64,000 nt of DNA from RSA9 sp036381195 (GCA_036381195.1 DASVDH010000095.1:48528-112527), one strand, 5' to 3'; numbered from the stretch's first letter, positions 41,618 through 51,333 are shown. Program-made: numbers and translations. The notes: generated by a model from the sequence alone, not told the origin.

Positions 41618-42724
41618 TCACACCTTGATGAAGATCCGCTTCCGGTACAACGCCGACATCACGCCCAGCCACAGCAGCACGTAGGTCACCGCGAACGCGA
41701 GCGATGCGTTCACCGGCGCGAGCCACGAGGCGTAGAGGTTCTGGAAGATCCACGTCTTGAGCGCGACCTCCTGACCCTCGGCGCCCACGCGGATGAGGTT
41801 GAGGACGCGCGCGAAGAGGCTGGAGAGGAAGAACGCCGCGATCGCGTTCATGCCGTAGACGACGAAGGGCATGGCCCAGAGCCGGCGCCCGCGCACATCC
41901 ATCAGCCAGTAGCAGAGCGCGAGGACGTGGCACGCCATGCCCCCGGTGAACACCACGTACGAGCTCGTCCACAGCGGCTTGTTGATGGGGAAGACGGCGT
42001 TCCACACGAGGCCGAGGAACAGCCCGGCGTTGCCCGCGACGAACAGCCCGACGGTCTTCTCGAGCGGCGCGCGGTCCGAGCGCAGCCACCGGCCGGCGAG
42101 CACGCCGAGCAGCACCGTGCCGATCGCCGGGAGTGTCGAGAGCAGGCCCTCCGGGTCCCACGTCCGGCTCTGCGACCAGAGGTGCTGCGTGCCGAACACG
42201 GCGCGGTCCAGCCACGCGCCCAGGTCCTGGCCGGGCTCGAGCACGCCCGCGGCGCCGCCCGGCACGGGCACGAGCGTGAGCAGCGCCCAGTAGCCGAGCA
42301 ACAGCACGGCGCACAGCACCGCCTCGCCGCGCCACCGCAGCCAGAGCACGGCGGGCGTCGCGCACAGGTATGCGATCGCGATGCGCTGGAGCACGCCGGG
42401 GATGCGGATCGTCGAGAGGTCGTAGCGCGGGAAGCCGTGCAACAGGAGCCCGAGCGCGAACAGGATGGCCGCGCGCTTCGCGGCCTTGGCGAGCAGTGCG
42501 CCCCGCCCGGCCCCGCGTGCCTCGTGCCGCCCGAACGACAGCACCATCGCCACGCCGACGATGAACAGGAAGAACGGGAAGATCAGGTCCGTCGGCGTCC
42601 AGCCGTGCCACTCCGCGTGGCGCAGCGGCGGGTAGATCGCGGACCATGTGCCCGGATTGTTCACCAGCAGCATGCCCGCGATGGTCAGCCCGCGGAACGC
42701 GTCCAGGGACGCGAGCCTGCCCAT
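41618..42724 (-). CDS. NagX-like (DUF5009 / heparan-alpha-glucosaminide N-acetyltransferase family) membrane protein
   Basis: A ~368-residue multispanning protein that begins RLASLDAFRGLTIAGMLLVNNPGTW, the signature of the family that includes the lysosomal HGSNAT acetyltransferase and bacterial NagX. About ten hydrophobic helices follow, with conserved WHGWTPTDLIFPFFLFIVGVAM. It may acetylate amino-sugars across the membrane. The start could be ATG 42724, or a TTG at 42790 with GGAG nine nt upstream. It sits between the S9 peptidase and PfkB genes on the same strand, suggesting a sugar/peptide-scavenging operon. Confidence 0.83.
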   Translation of the reverse strand: MGRLASLDAFRGLTIAGMLLVNNPGTWSAIYPPLRHAEWHGWTPTDLIFPFFLFIVGVAMVLSFGRHEARGAGRGALLAKAAKRAAILFALGLLLHGFPRYDLSTIRIPGVLQRIAIAYLCATPAVLWLRWRGEAVLCAVLLLGYWALLTLVPVPGGAAGVLEPGQDLGAWLDRAVFGTQHLWSQSRTWDPEGLLSTLPAIGTVLLGVLAGRWLRSDRAPLEKTVGLFVAGNAGLFLGLVWNAVFPINKPLWTSSYVVFTGGMACHVLALCYWLMDVRGRRLWAMPFVVYGMNAIAAFFLSSLFARVLNLIRVGAEGQEVALKTWIFQNLYASWLAPVNASLAFAVTYVLLWLGVMSALYRKRIFIKV

Positions 42725-42848
42725 CCCCACGGCCGCTCCCCGTGCCGGAGCGGGGGCGGTGGGGCGTTCCAGCGTCGTGGTATCCGTCAAGGCCTGGGAC
42801 TCCGTCGGTTCGTGGTCGTTGCTCCTTCGCTCGCCCGCACCTGCCGCG

Positions 42849-44903
42849 CTACTGCGCCGCAGCCGTCGCCCGGTCTCCCCGCGCGTGCCGCTCGAACCAG
42901 CTCCGCAGGTAGAGCTGCGTGCGCATGAAGTTCGACGGCCGCGAGGTCGTGCCGTGGTACTCACCGTGGAAGCGGATCATCGCCGTCGGCACCTTGCGGA
43001 TCTTCAGCGCCTGGTAGAACTCCTCGGTCTGCGAGATGGGCGTACGCAGGTCCAGTTCGCCGGTCATCAGCATCGTCGGCGTCTTGACATTGCCCACGTA
43101 CATGAGCGGCGAGCGGCGCAGATGCTCGCTCGGGTCCTCCCACGGCAGCTTGGCGAAGTTGCGGTACCAGTTGGGGCTGTCCGTCGTCCCCACGAAGCTC
43201 AGCCAGTTGGTGACCGGACAGTTGGCGGACGCCGCGGCGAAGCGGTCCGTATGGCCGACGATCCAGGCCGTCAGCACCCCGCCGCCGCTACACCCGTACA
43301 CGAACAGGTTCTGCGGGTCCACGTAGCCGCGCTGGATCAGCGTGTCCACGCCGATCATCAGGTCGTCGTAGTCCTTGCCCGGATACGCGTTCTCGATCGC
43401 GTTGCCGAACGCGCTGCCGTAGCCCGAGCTGCCTCGCGGGTTCGTGTACAGCACGACGTAGCCGTTCGCGGCGTGCTCCTGCCACGCGAAGTTGAAGCCG
43501 GTGTTGTACATGCCGTGCGGCCCGCCGTGGATGCTCAGCATCATGGGGTACTTGCGCGACGGGTCGAAGTCCGGCGGCTTGATGATCCACCCCTGGATCC
43601 GGAAGCCGTCCACCGACGTGTACCAGATCTCCTCGATCTCGCCCAGCTCGATGCCGGCGAGGACGTCATCGTTGACGGCGGTGAGCTGGCGCATGCGCGC
43701 GGGCGAGCGTAGGGGGAAGGAGACCACGTCCTCCGGCCTCTGCGCGCTGGTCAGCACGCCGACGGCAGAGCCGTTCTCGCTGATGTCCGTGACCGTGAGC
43801 ACGTGCTTGCCCTCGGTCACCGCCCGCACCGGCCCGCCGCGCACGGGCGCGAAGTACAGGTTGCGGGCGCCCTCGCGACTCACGTTGAAGTAGATGCCGC
43901 TGCCGCCCGGCGCCCAGTGCAGGCCCTGCGGCGTACGGTCGAACCCCTCGGTGAGCAGGCGCGGGTTCGAGCCGTCCGCGTTCATCACGTAGAGATCGGA
44001 CTCGACGAAGGTGTCGTCCGTCCAGTCGTAGCCCGTGTAGGCGATGAGCCGGCCGTCCGGCGAGACGGCCGGGTTGGCGTCCGGCCCCCGGCGGTCCGTG
44101 AGCTGGCGGAGCTCGCCAGTGACGACGTCCACGGCGTAGATCTCCGACTCCCGCCACTGGTACTCCGCATCCGGCACGCGCAGCGAGCTGAACACGATCG
44201 TCCGCCCGTCCGGCATCCATTCAGGCGCGCCGTGGTTCCAGTCGCCGCTCGTGACCTGCCGCGGCGTGCCCCCGTCCGCCGGGACGACGAAGATGTGCCG
44301 GAACCCTTCCTCCGTGAACCCGACGCGGTCCTGCCGGTAGTCCAGCCGCGTGATGATCCGCGGCGCCTCCGTCCAACGCGCGCCGTCGGGACGCGCGGGC
44401 AAGTCGATGCGCCAGGTCTCGCGCTTCGGCACCAGCATGTTGAACGCGATCCACTTCCCGTCTGGCGACCACGCGATGTTCGAGGGCGACTCCTCGACCC
44501 GCGTGATCTGCGACGTCGCCCCCTCGGCGTCCATCCAGCGGACGAAGATCTGCGTGCCCGACGGCTCTCCGCGCGCGAGGTAGGCGATGCGGGTGCCGTC
44601 CGGCGACCAGCGCGGCGAGGAGCCGTCCACCAGGAAGCGGTTCTTCGAGCCGTCCGCGTTCATGATCCACAACGACGACTCCCACCGGTCGTTCATCTTG
44701 TCCACCCAGCGGCGCGTGTAGATCACCTGTGCGCCGTCCGGCGAGAAGCGGGGATCCGAGACCCGCTCCCACTCGAGGTAGAGGTCGAGCGTCAGCCGAC
44801 CGCGGCGCGGCGCCGCGCCGTCCTGCGCGTGCAGCGCAGGAGCCGGAACGCCGAGCGCGACAGAGAGCGGCAGCAGCAGCGAGACGAGCGCGCGCGATCT
44901 CAT
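42849..44903 (-). CDS. S9-family prolyl-oligopeptidase-type peptidase, exported
   Basis: A 684-residue protein with a signal peptide. The N-terminal ~400 residues are a beta-propeller of TolB/WD40-like repeats (WSPDGTRIAYLA, WSPDGKWIAFN, VSPDGRLIAYTG). The C-terminal alpha/beta hydrolase has the oxyanion HGGPHG, the nucleophile YGCSGGG and the catalytic His in FHGEYHG. It belongs with acylaminoacyl peptidase and DPP-IV relatives and cleaves peptides in the periplasm. The upstream region faces a LuxR-type gene 96 nt away on the same strand. Confidence 0.92.
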   Translation of the reverse strand: MRSRALVSLLLPLSVALGVPAPALHAQDGAAPRRGRLTLDLYLEWERVSDPRFSPDGAQVIYTRRWVDKMNDRWESSLWIMNADGSKNRFLVDGSSPRWSPDGTRIAYLARGEPSGTQIFVRWMDAEGATSQITRVEESPSNIAWSPDGKWIAFNMLVPKRETWRIDLPARPDGARWTEAPRIITRLDYRQDRVGFTEEGFRHIFVVPADGGTPRQVTSGDWNHGAPEWMPDGRTIVFSSLRVPDAEYQWRESEIYAVDVVTGELRQLTDRRGPDANPAVSPDGRLIAYTGYDWTDDTFVESDLYVMNADGSNPRLLTEGFDRTPQGLHWAPGGSGIYFNVSREGARNLYFAPVRGGPVRAVTEGKHVLTVTDISENGSAVGVLTSAQRPEDVVSFPLRSPARMRQLTAVNDDVLAGIELGEIEEIWYTSVDGFRIQGWIIKPPDFDPSRKYPMMLSIHGGPHGMYNTGFNFAWQEHAANGYVVLYTNPRGSSGYGSAFGNAIENAYPGKDYDDLMIGVDTLIQRGYVDPQNLFVYGCSGGGVLTAWIVGHTDRFAAASANCPVTNWLSFVGTTDSPNWYRNFAKLPWEDPSEHLRRSPLMYVGNVKTPTMLMTGELDLRTPISQTEEFYQALKIRKVPTAMIRFHGEYHGTTSRPSNFMRTQLYLRSWFERHARGDRATAAAQ

Positions 44904-44999
44904 GGAGCCCTCCCGCGGTGGGTTCGGACGGGGTGGTCGGGGTCGGGGACAGAATAGCGTGGGGGCGGGTGACGGGGCCAGGGGCGGCGGGGGCAGGCC

Positions 45000-46202
45000 T
45001 CACGCGCCGCCCATGAGCCGGGCGGCGACCTCCGCGCGGGAGCGGACGTCCAGCTTGAGGAGCACGCTCTCGGTGTGGTGCCGTGCCGTGTGCGGGCTGA
45101 TCCCGAGCCGCTCGGCGATCTCGGCGTTCGACCGGCCCTCGGCCAGGAGCCGGGCGACCGCGGCCTGGCGCGGCGTCAGGCCCCAGTGCCCGCAGAGCGC
45201 CTCCGCCGGCGGCAGCGGGAGCGGGCGGCCGCCCTCCACGGTCACCAGCACGCAGACGGAGGGCTCCGCCGCGTCCGCGTCGATCAACGCGCCCCGCAGC
45301 CGGTACCGGCCCACCGACGTGCGGACCTCCGCCGAAAGGCCCTCGCAGGCGCCCGCCTCCACCGGGTCCGCCCGCCCGTCCCGGCGCCGTGCGAGCCAGC
45401 CAGCCACCCGCCCCAGCTCCGCGCGCAGCCGGTCCCGTTCCGGATCCCGCTCCAGCAGCGTCCGGAGCGCACGGTTCACGTGCACCGTCCGGCCCCTGCC
45501 GTCGCACAGGAGCACGCCATCCTCCAGCAGATCCACCAGCCGCAGCGTCCGGCCCGCTGTCCGGGCCACCCGGTACCACACTTCCGCGCCGGCCCGGAAC
45601 GCCGGCAGCACGATCCGCAGCAGGGCGCTCGCGCGGTCGCCGAAACGCGCGCCGCACGGCCGCGAATGGTAGAACGAGAGACCGGCCGGACCCGCATCCA
45701 GGTCGATGGTCACACCCACCGCGTCGTAGAGCCGGCTCGGGACCACGAACTCGTTGTAGTACTCGCTCCGCCGGAGCTCCGCCCGGTCCCAAAGCAACCC
45801 ACGACTCCAGACCTCCGCCCGCAACTCCTTCCGCCGGACCAGCATCCCCCGGTCCAGCGCGCCGTACCGCTCGCCGTACGCCCGGAGGACCTCCGCCTCG
45901 ATGCCGCGACCCGTCAGAACGACGCCACCCTCCTCCGGCCGGATCACCAGCACCTTGTCCGCCCGCAACAGCTTCCCCAACTCCTCCGCGCCGTCCATCG
46001 GCCATCCCTCCGCACTGTCGATCGCGAGCGGCGACATGAGGGCCCGAAGCGCCTTCGCCAGTCGTACCAGATCGGAGTGCGACAGGACCAGCCCGATGAC
46101 CGCCTCCCGTGACTCGGGTACCGGCCGCGACGCGCCGCCAACCCGGCGCGTGGATTCGGGTCGCCTACGTCCGTGCGGTGGCGCGGCGCTCGGCCGCCCC
46201 AC
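45000..46202 (-). CDS. LuxR-type (GerE) transcriptional regulator with sensory N-terminus
   Basis: A regulator of about 400 residues. The C-terminal ~60 residues are a LuxR-type helix-turn-helix (LTPRQAAVARLLAEGRSNAEIAERLGISPHTARHHTESVLLKLDVRSRAEVA). The N-terminal ~330 residues resemble a PAS/GAF-like sensor (VDLLEDGVLLCDGRGRTVHVNRAL is PAS-like), without a receiver domain or membrane segment. The start is unclear: GTG 46202, preceded by GGAGG, was chosen; ATG 46259 lies in an operator-like palindrome. It is divergent from the unknown lipoprotein gene and may regulate it. Confidence 0.8.
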   Translation of the reverse strand: MGRPSAAPPHGRRRPESTRRVGGASRPVPESREAVIGLVLSHSDLVRLAKALRALMSPLAIDSAEGWPMDGAEELGKLLRADKVLVIRPEEGGVVLTGRGIEAEVLRAYGERYGALDRGMLVRRKELRAEVWSRGLLWDRAELRRSEYYNEFVVPSRLYDAVGVTIDLDAGPAGLSFYHSRPCGARFGDRASALLRIVLPAFRAGAEVWYRVARTAGRTLRLVDLLEDGVLLCDGRGRTVHVNRALRTLLERDPERDRLRAELGRVAGWLARRRDGRADPVEAGACEGLSAEVRTSVGRYRLRGALIDADAAEPSVCVLVTVEGGRPLPLPPAEALCGHWGLTPRQAAVARLLAEGRSNAEIAERLGISPHTARHHTESVLLKLDVRSRAEVAARLMGGA

Positions 46203-46241
46203 CCGCCTCCGCGCACAATGATCAGGAAAGTCCACATTGGT

Positions 46242-46259
46242 ATGGGCTAATTTGCCCAT
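46242..46259. promoter_or_regulatory. Operator-like palindrome between the LuxR-type regulator and lipoprotein genes
   Basis: ATGGGC (46242-46247) and GCCCAT (46254-46259) are perfect inverted half-sites spaced by TAATTT, in a locally AT-rich intergenic region. On the minus strand a TTGCGC and a CATACC flank it at approximately promoter spacing, so binding there would block the regulator's own promoter. Confidence 0.45.
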
Positions 46260-46493
46260 GCGCAAGGGGGTGATTGGGTGAATAGATATAGCGCCTGACG
46301 TTCCGCTGCCGAGATTCGTGCCGTTGTATGCACCCCGTGCACAGCGGCGGCCGGACCCCGACGGCGCCAGACGCCGGCGGCCTCGCCGGCGGAGCGGCAG
46401 GGCCGGCGCCCGCGCCGACCGCGGGCCTGTCTCCGGAAGCCGGCGGGATGGGCCCGCCGGCCGGGAGGGGACCCCCAACCATGGGAGGACGTC

Positions 46494-47414
46494 ATGCGTC
46501 GAGCAGGCGGAGGTACCCGACCGGGCGCGGCCTGGGCGTACGCGCTCGCGGCGGTGGTCGTGCTGTCGGCGTGCGAGGGTGCGCCGGCAGGTCCGTCGGA
46601 CGTGGCGGGGCCGCAGTTCAGCGGCGGCGGCGGGGACAGGAGCGGGGACAAGTCGCCGATGTTCGACTTCAGCGACGCGTTCTACGCGCAGAACGGGGTG
46701 GACCCGAGCAAGCTGATCATCCGGGTCGGCACGGCGGCGCGGCCGCAGTCGGCGTGGACGATCGACCCCTCGGGCGATGACCCGACGCGCAACGACGTCC
46801 GGATCCTAGAAACGAACGGCGGCTACGACAATTCGGGCCACCGGGTGTTCTTCACGATCAACGCCGTGTTGACGACGGATGCGTTCACGTCGCCGGACGC
46901 GAAGGCGATCGCGGATGCGTTCCGGGTGTTCATCTTCCCGCGCAGGCAGCCGGACGGCACGTTCAACCTGACGGTTGCGCCGCAGGACCGGCGTCAGGAC
47001 AACGTGTTCGACACGCGGAACGGGTACTTCTCGGACGACCCGCTCCAGCTCTGGATCATCAACTTCGTGATGTGGACGGACGCGGCGTTCAACACGCCGG
47101 AGGGTCAGGCGCGGCTGGCGCAGCTCGCGGCGGAGAACGGCGTTTCGGCGGACGGCACGCCGATCGTGACGTCGGCGAGCACGGTGGACAGCCTGGCCGC
47201 GGAGGGCTTCGTCGACCTGATCACGCGCGCGGAGGACGGGAGCGAGGGCTTCCAGTACGTGGTGTGCAGCATCTACAAGGACCCGCGTGATGGGGCCATC
47301 ACGGAGGACGCGTTCCTGATCCTGGTGCCGCGTGCGGACGGTTCGGACGTCGACCCGATGCTGCGGGCCGACTTCGAGAGCTTGCAGGCTACCGGCGACT
47401 ACGCGGAAGACTGA
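46494..47414 (+). CDS. Hypothetical lipoprotein
   Basis: A 306-residue exported protein with the signal AYALAAVVVLSAC (lipobox) and a Ser/Gly-rich linker. The mature part (FDFSDAFYAQNGVDPSKLIIRVGTAARPQSAWTIDPSG, VFFTINAVLTTDAFTSPDAKAIADAFRVFIFPRR, YFSDDPLQLWIINFVMWTDAAFNTPEGQARLAQLA) is compact and not low-complexity, but I recognise no family. GGGAGG is 7 nt before the ATG. It faces the LuxR-type regulator across an operator-like palindrome. Function unknown. Confidence 0.75.
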   Translation: MRRAGGGTRPGAAWAYALAAVVVLSACEGAPAGPSDVAGPQFSGGGGDRSGDKSPMFDFSDAFYAQNGVDPSKLIIRVGTAARPQSAWTIDPSGDDPTRNDVRILETNGGYDNSGHRVFFTINAVLTTDAFTSPDAKAIADAFRVFIFPRRQPDGTFNLTVAPQDRRQDNVFDTRNGYFSDDPLQLWIINFVMWTDAAFNTPEGQARLAQLAAENGVSADGTPIVTSASTVDSLAAEGFVDLITRAEDGSEGFQYVVCSIYKDPRDGAITEDAFLILVPRADGSDVDPMLRADFESLQATGDYAED

Positions 47415-47815
47415 TCGCGGGGCCTCCCGGACCGTTCCGTCGACCCCGGCCTTTCCCCGGCGCCGCCCAAAACGGGTGGCGCCGGAGCTGCCGTTGTCGC
47501 CCGGCCGGCGCCGTTCACCCGGGCAGCCGCGTCCGTGAGGGCGGATGGACGAATGGTTCAGCCCTGTGGCCCGGGCTCCAGGCGTTCGGGGAAGGGACGT
47601 TGCCCGACACGCGTTCCTCGGCGTTCGCGCCCCGCGCCCCGGGCGTTCCGGGACGGGACCCCGTTCACGTGAGGCAGAGTAAGAGACAGGCGGGGTCGCG
47701 GGGGCGAGCTCCGCGGCGGCGGCGAATCGCCCGGCGCGCACTGGCCATCCCCTTGCAGCACACCGCGCTCCGGGCCAAGATGGCACGGGATCGAACCTCT
47801 TTTTCTCGAGCGCTC
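47415..47815. other. 401-nt intergenic region
   Basis: No convincing gene. An imperfect inverted repeat (CGGGTGGCGCCGG near 47474 against CCGGCGCC...CACCCG near 47511) could terminate the upstream lipoprotein transcript. A weak promoter-like TTGCAG lies at 47753. In-frame codons exist upstream of the aconitase ATG, but they lack coding character. Confidence 0.4.
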
Positions 47816-50068
47816 ATGACCACCGACCTCCTGAAGCTCGACGTCCGCAAGCGGCCGCAGCGGCTGCGGTTCGAAGGCCGCGTGCTGTTCCTGGTGGACG
47901 ACGCCGAGTTGATGCGCCGCCAGCTCGAAGGCGAGGATCTCGAGCTGACGGAGGAGCTGCGCGCCAAGCTGCGCGACCAGATTTCGACGGACGAGATCAC
48001 GCCGGCCTACATCTGCTACTACTTCGACGAGACGCTGGGCCAGTTCCCGTACCTGGGCCTGCGGGCCGGCGGCGAGTTCCCGGTCACGCGCGGGAGCGTG
48101 AAGAAGGGCGGGTTCGTCTGCTCGGTGAGCGGGAAGCGGCGGGGCAAGGGCAGCTCGCGGGAGCAGTCGCCGTACGCGGAGCTGCAGGCGGGGATCCGCG
48201 TGGTGATCGCCGAGAACATCGAGCGGATCTACAACGAGAACTGCCAGAACCTGGGCATCCTCACATCCACGGACTTCTCGCTGATCGAGCGGATCCGGCG
48301 GGGCGAGGAGATCGAGCTGGAGGCGTTCACGGCGGGCGTGGACCCGATCACGCGCGAGATCATCGAGTACGGCGGGCTGTTCGAGTACAACGTCGCGCGG
48401 CTGCAGGGCAAGGTCCGGATCCCGCCGCCGGCCTCGCTGATCGAGGGCGCCCGCAGGGCGCCTTCGGGCGAGGGCGAGGGTGGGGGTGATGCGGGTGATC
48501 GCGGTGCCGCTGGTGCTACGGATCAGCCCGTGCAGGACGCGGAAGCATCGACGGCGCAGTACGCCGCGGAGCAGGTGGCCGCGACGTCGTCGCCTCCGCC
48601 GAGCGCGGCGCCGCGCGGTCCGGGCACGGGGCGCACCGCCCGGCGGGTGCGGCCGATGACGATCGCGGAAAAGATCTTCGCCTCGCACTGGGTCGTGGAT
48701 GCGGCGGCCGGGGAGTTCGGCGTGCCCTGGGTGCAGCCGGGGGACAGCGGGTTCGTGCGGACGGACATCCGGTTCTCGCACGAGTACGTGTCCCCGATGG
48801 CGGCGATCTTCTTCGAGCAGAAGCTGGGCCCGGACGCGCGGGTCACGGATCCCGACTCGATCATCATGTTCCGCGACCACCTCACGTTCCTGCACGAGGT
48901 GATGCCGCCGGAGCGTGTGCAGCTCGGCCTCCTGGATGTGGCCCGGCAGCTCGAGGTCAAGCAGCGCGAGTTCGCGGAGAAGCAGGGCATCAAGCTGTAC
49001 GGCGAGCGGCTGGGGCTCCGGCTCGGGTCCGAAGCGATCTGCCACTCGAAGATCCTCGAGTCCTACGCCGAGCCGGGCATGCTGATCGTGGGCACGGACT
49101 CGCACACGCCGCACTCGGGCGCGGTCGGCTGCGTCGCCTTCGGCATCGGCACCACGGCGATCTTCAACTCGTGGATCACGAAGGACGTGCGCGTCTCGGT
49201 GCCGCCGTCGTTCAAGGTCGTGGTGCGCGGGAAGAAGCCGGCGAACGTGACGGCCAAGGACTTCATGCTGGAGATCCTGCGCCACCCCTACATCCGGGAC
49301 GGTCACGCGATCGGGCAGATCATCGAGTACGCCGGCGAGGCGGTCGAGGCGCTGTCGGTCGACGAGCGCGCGACCATGACGAACATGGCCGCGGAGGTGG
49401 GCGCCTTCACCGGCATCGTGGCGCCGGACCGGAAGACGGTGGATTACCTGGTCGAGCAGCGGGGCATGGACCGCGCGCGCGCCGAGGCGCTCTGCGAGGG
49501 CCTGTTCTCCGACCCGGACGCGGAGTACGTGAAGGTGATCGAGATCGACGCCTCGCGCATCCGGCCGATGGTCGCGCTGCCGGGCGATCCCGGCAACGGG
49601 ATCTACATCGAGGAGCTGGGCGACGAGCCCGTGCGCATCGATGTCGCGTATGCGGGCTCGTGCACGGCCGGCAAGAAGGAGGACATGGACATGTACGCCG
49701 AGGTGCTGCGCGAGGCGCGCGCCCAGGGTCTGCGCGTGCACCCGGACGTGCAGCTCTTCATCCAGTGCGGCTCGCAGGAGGTGCGGGAGTACTGCGAGCG
49801 CGCCGGCTACCTCCAGTTGTTCGAAGACATGGGCGCCACGTTCATCGAGCCGGGCTGCGGCGCGTGTATCGCGGCGGGGCCGGGCACGAGCCGCCGGCCG
49901 GACGAGGTGACGGTCAGCTCGCAGAACCGCAACTTCCCCGGCCGCTCCGGCCCCGGCCGGCTCTACCTCGCCTCGCCCTACACCGTCGCGGCCTCCGCCA
50001 TCGCGGGCTACATCACCGCGTGGGAGCCGGGCGTGCCGCTCCGGCAGCTCGAGCCGGTCGGCGCCTGA
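47816..50068 (+). CDS. Aconitase-family hydro-lyase with N-terminal swivel domain
   Basis: A 750-residue protein. Residues ~1-215 are a swivel (LeuD/AcnD-type) domain: YLGLRAGGEFPV, GKGSSREQSPYAELQAGIRVVIAENIERIYNENCQNLGI. A ~75-residue Gly/Ala/Pro linker follows, then the catalytic LeuC-type domains, with [4Fe-4S] ligands in the GSCTAG and PGCGACIAAGPG motifs and the FRDHLTFLHE start. The order swivel-then-catalytic is that of AcnB, not AcnA, and no HEAT domain is present. Substrate could be citrate, isopropylmalate or homoaconitate. ATG 47816 was chosen; ATG 47780 is also in frame. Confidence 0.83.
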   Translation: MTTDLLKLDVRKRPQRLRFEGRVLFLVDDAELMRRQLEGEDLELTEELRAKLRDQISTDEITPAYICYYFDETLGQFPYLGLRAGGEFPVTRGSVKKGGFVCSVSGKRRGKGSSREQSPYAELQAGIRVVIAENIERIYNENCQNLGILTSTDFSLIERIRRGEEIELEAFTAGVDPITREIIEYGGLFEYNVARLQGKVRIPPPASLIEGARRAPSGEGEGGGDAGDRGAAGATDQPVQDAEASTAQYAAEQVAATSSPPPSAAPRGPGTGRTARRVRPMTIAEKIFASHWVVDAAAGEFGVPWVQPGDSGFVRTDIRFSHEYVSPMAAIFFEQKLGPDARVTDPDSIIMFRDHLTFLHEVMPPERVQLGLLDVARQLEVKQREFAEKQGIKLYGERLGLRLGSEAICHSKILESYAEPGMLIVGTDSHTPHSGAVGCVAFGIGTTAIFNSWITKDVRVSVPPSFKVVVRGKKPANVTAKDFMLEILRHPYIRDGHAIGQIIEYAGEAVEALSVDERATMTNMAAEVGAFTGIVAPDRKTVDYLVEQRGMDRARAEALCEGLFSDPDAEYVKVIEIDASRIRPMVALPGDPGNGIYIEELGDEPVRIDVAYAGSCTAGKKEDMDMYAEVLREARAQGLRVHPDVQLFIQCGSQEVREYCERAGYLQLFEDMGATFIEPGCGACIAAGPGTSRRPDEVTVSSQNRNFPGRSGPGRLYLASPYTVAASAIAGYITAWEPGVPLRQLEPVGA

Positions 50069-50086
50069 GCCGGCCGCGCGCGCCGC

Positions 50087-50329
50087 TCAACCGCCCGGCC
50101 CCCGCCAGCGCTGCCGGCGGCCCCGTCCCCCACGGCCCTCGGAGACGATCTCCTCGACTGCCAGGTCGTCCGGCAGACTCAGCTCGCCGGTGTTGGGCAC
50201 CTCGCGCAGCTCGCTGCCGCCGTCGCGCGTCCGGATCCGGAGCGTGAGCCGGTCCGTGGGGTAGGCGTTCGCGTCCCAGCGCCAGGTGCAGCGGCCGGCC
50301 TCGCAGTCGAACTCGAGCTCCTTCGGCAT
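50087..50329 (-). CDS. Hypothetical 80-residue protein
   Basis: An 80-residue acidic protein starting MPKELEFDCEAGRCTWRWDANAYPTDRLTLRIRTRDGG and ending with a basic Arg/Gly tail. The N-terminal two thirds look like a small beta-sheet domain; no family is recognised. GGAGGGTG lies upstream of the ATG, supporting a real gene. It converges with the aconitase gene, which ends 19 nt away. Confidence 0.55.
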   Translation of the reverse strand: MPKELEFDCEAGRCTWRWDANAYPTDRLTLRIRTRDGGSELREVPNTGELSLPDDLAVEEIVSEGRGGRGRRQRWRGPGG

Positions 50330-50536
50330 GCGCAGACACCCTCCTTCCCCTCACCACCCTGCCCGCGCCTCCGGTCCGGGCCCGGACGCGGACGCACCGA
50401 TGCGCGGCCCGCACGCCGGCCCTTCCGTCCGCGGGCCGCGGGCTCGATCACGCGCTCGACCCCGTCGCACGTGACTCTGGCAGCCACGCCGGCGGGGTCC
50501 GAGGAGGCGGAGGTCGCCGCCGGGCGGCCGGCTCCC

Positions 50537-50968
50537 TCAGCGGATGCCGATCAGCTCGATGTCGAAGACCAGCGTCTCGCCCGCGAGCGGGTGGTTCAGG
50601 TCCAGCGTCACCGAGTCCTCGTCCATGTCCGCAATGGTCGCCAGCGCGTCCTGCCCGGGCGCGATCTGGACGGCCAGCGTGCGGCCGACCTCCGGGGTCA
50701 TGCCGGCCGGGAACTGGTCGCGGGGAATGGGGACCCGCAGGTCCTCGCGCCGCTCGCCGTACGCGTTCTCCGGCTCGATCCGGACCTCCCGTTGCTCGCC
50801 CACCGCCATGCCGTGCACGGCCGCATCGAAGCCGGGGATCACGGTGCCGCTGCCCAGCTCGAACTCGATGGGCTCCCCATCTCGCGAGCTGTCGAAGACG
50901 GTCCCGTCCTCGAGCCGGCCGGTGTAGTGCACGGCGACGTGGTCGCCGCTCTTCGCGCGCTGAGTCAT
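50537..50968 (-). CDS. FKBP-type peptidyl-prolyl cis-trans isomerase (SlyD-like)
   Basis: A 143-residue cytoplasmic isomerase. The FKBP core is split as in SlyD (VAVHYTGRLEDGTVFDSSRDGEPIEFELGSGTVIPGFDAAVHGMAVGE), with an insert-in-flap domain (DLRVPIPRDQFPAGMTPEVG) and the terminal strand TLDLNHPLAGETLVFDIELIGI. The histidine-rich metal tail of E. coli SlyD is missing. It accelerates proline isomerisation during folding. GGCGAGGAG precedes the ATG. It is divergent from the transporter gene. Confidence 0.92.
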   Translation of the reverse strand: MTQRAKSGDHVAVHYTGRLEDGTVFDSSRDGEPIEFELGSGTVIPGFDAAVHGMAVGEQREVRIEPENAYGERREDLRVPIPRDQFPAGMTPEVGRTLAVQIAPGQDALATIADMDEDSVTLDLNHPLAGETLVFDIELIGIR

Positions 50969-51333
50969 GCGGTCTCCTCGCCAGGGTCCCCGATTGCCGG
51001 CACCGAACGGCTGGTCCTGCACCGATCGTGCTAGCGGCCCCAAACACGCAACGCCGGTGCCGCCGGCAGGCGCGACGGTTGGCCAGGCCGTAGGGGCGGC
51101 CGACCGCCTTGCGTGCGCCCGGGTCGTCCGCTCGAGCCGGATGGCGACGGGCACCGCCCCGAGCCACCCGCCGCGGGCAGGGCCGCCCGGCTGCCAGCGC
51201 AGCCGGCAGGGCGGCCCGTGATCCACGTCGAGGTGCAGCTCCGGCGTACGTCCGGGCGCCGGTTGGAAGCAGCGGCGGAACGGTGATGGCCCCAGTATAA
51301 TAGGAGCATGCGGATCCTGTCGAACGGCCGGGC
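50969..51333. other. 365-nt divergent intergenic region
   Basis: Between the FKBP and transporter genes. The only clear signal is TATAAT at 51296-51301 near its right end. Elsewhere it is GC-rich with no reading frame I can support. Confidence 0.4.
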
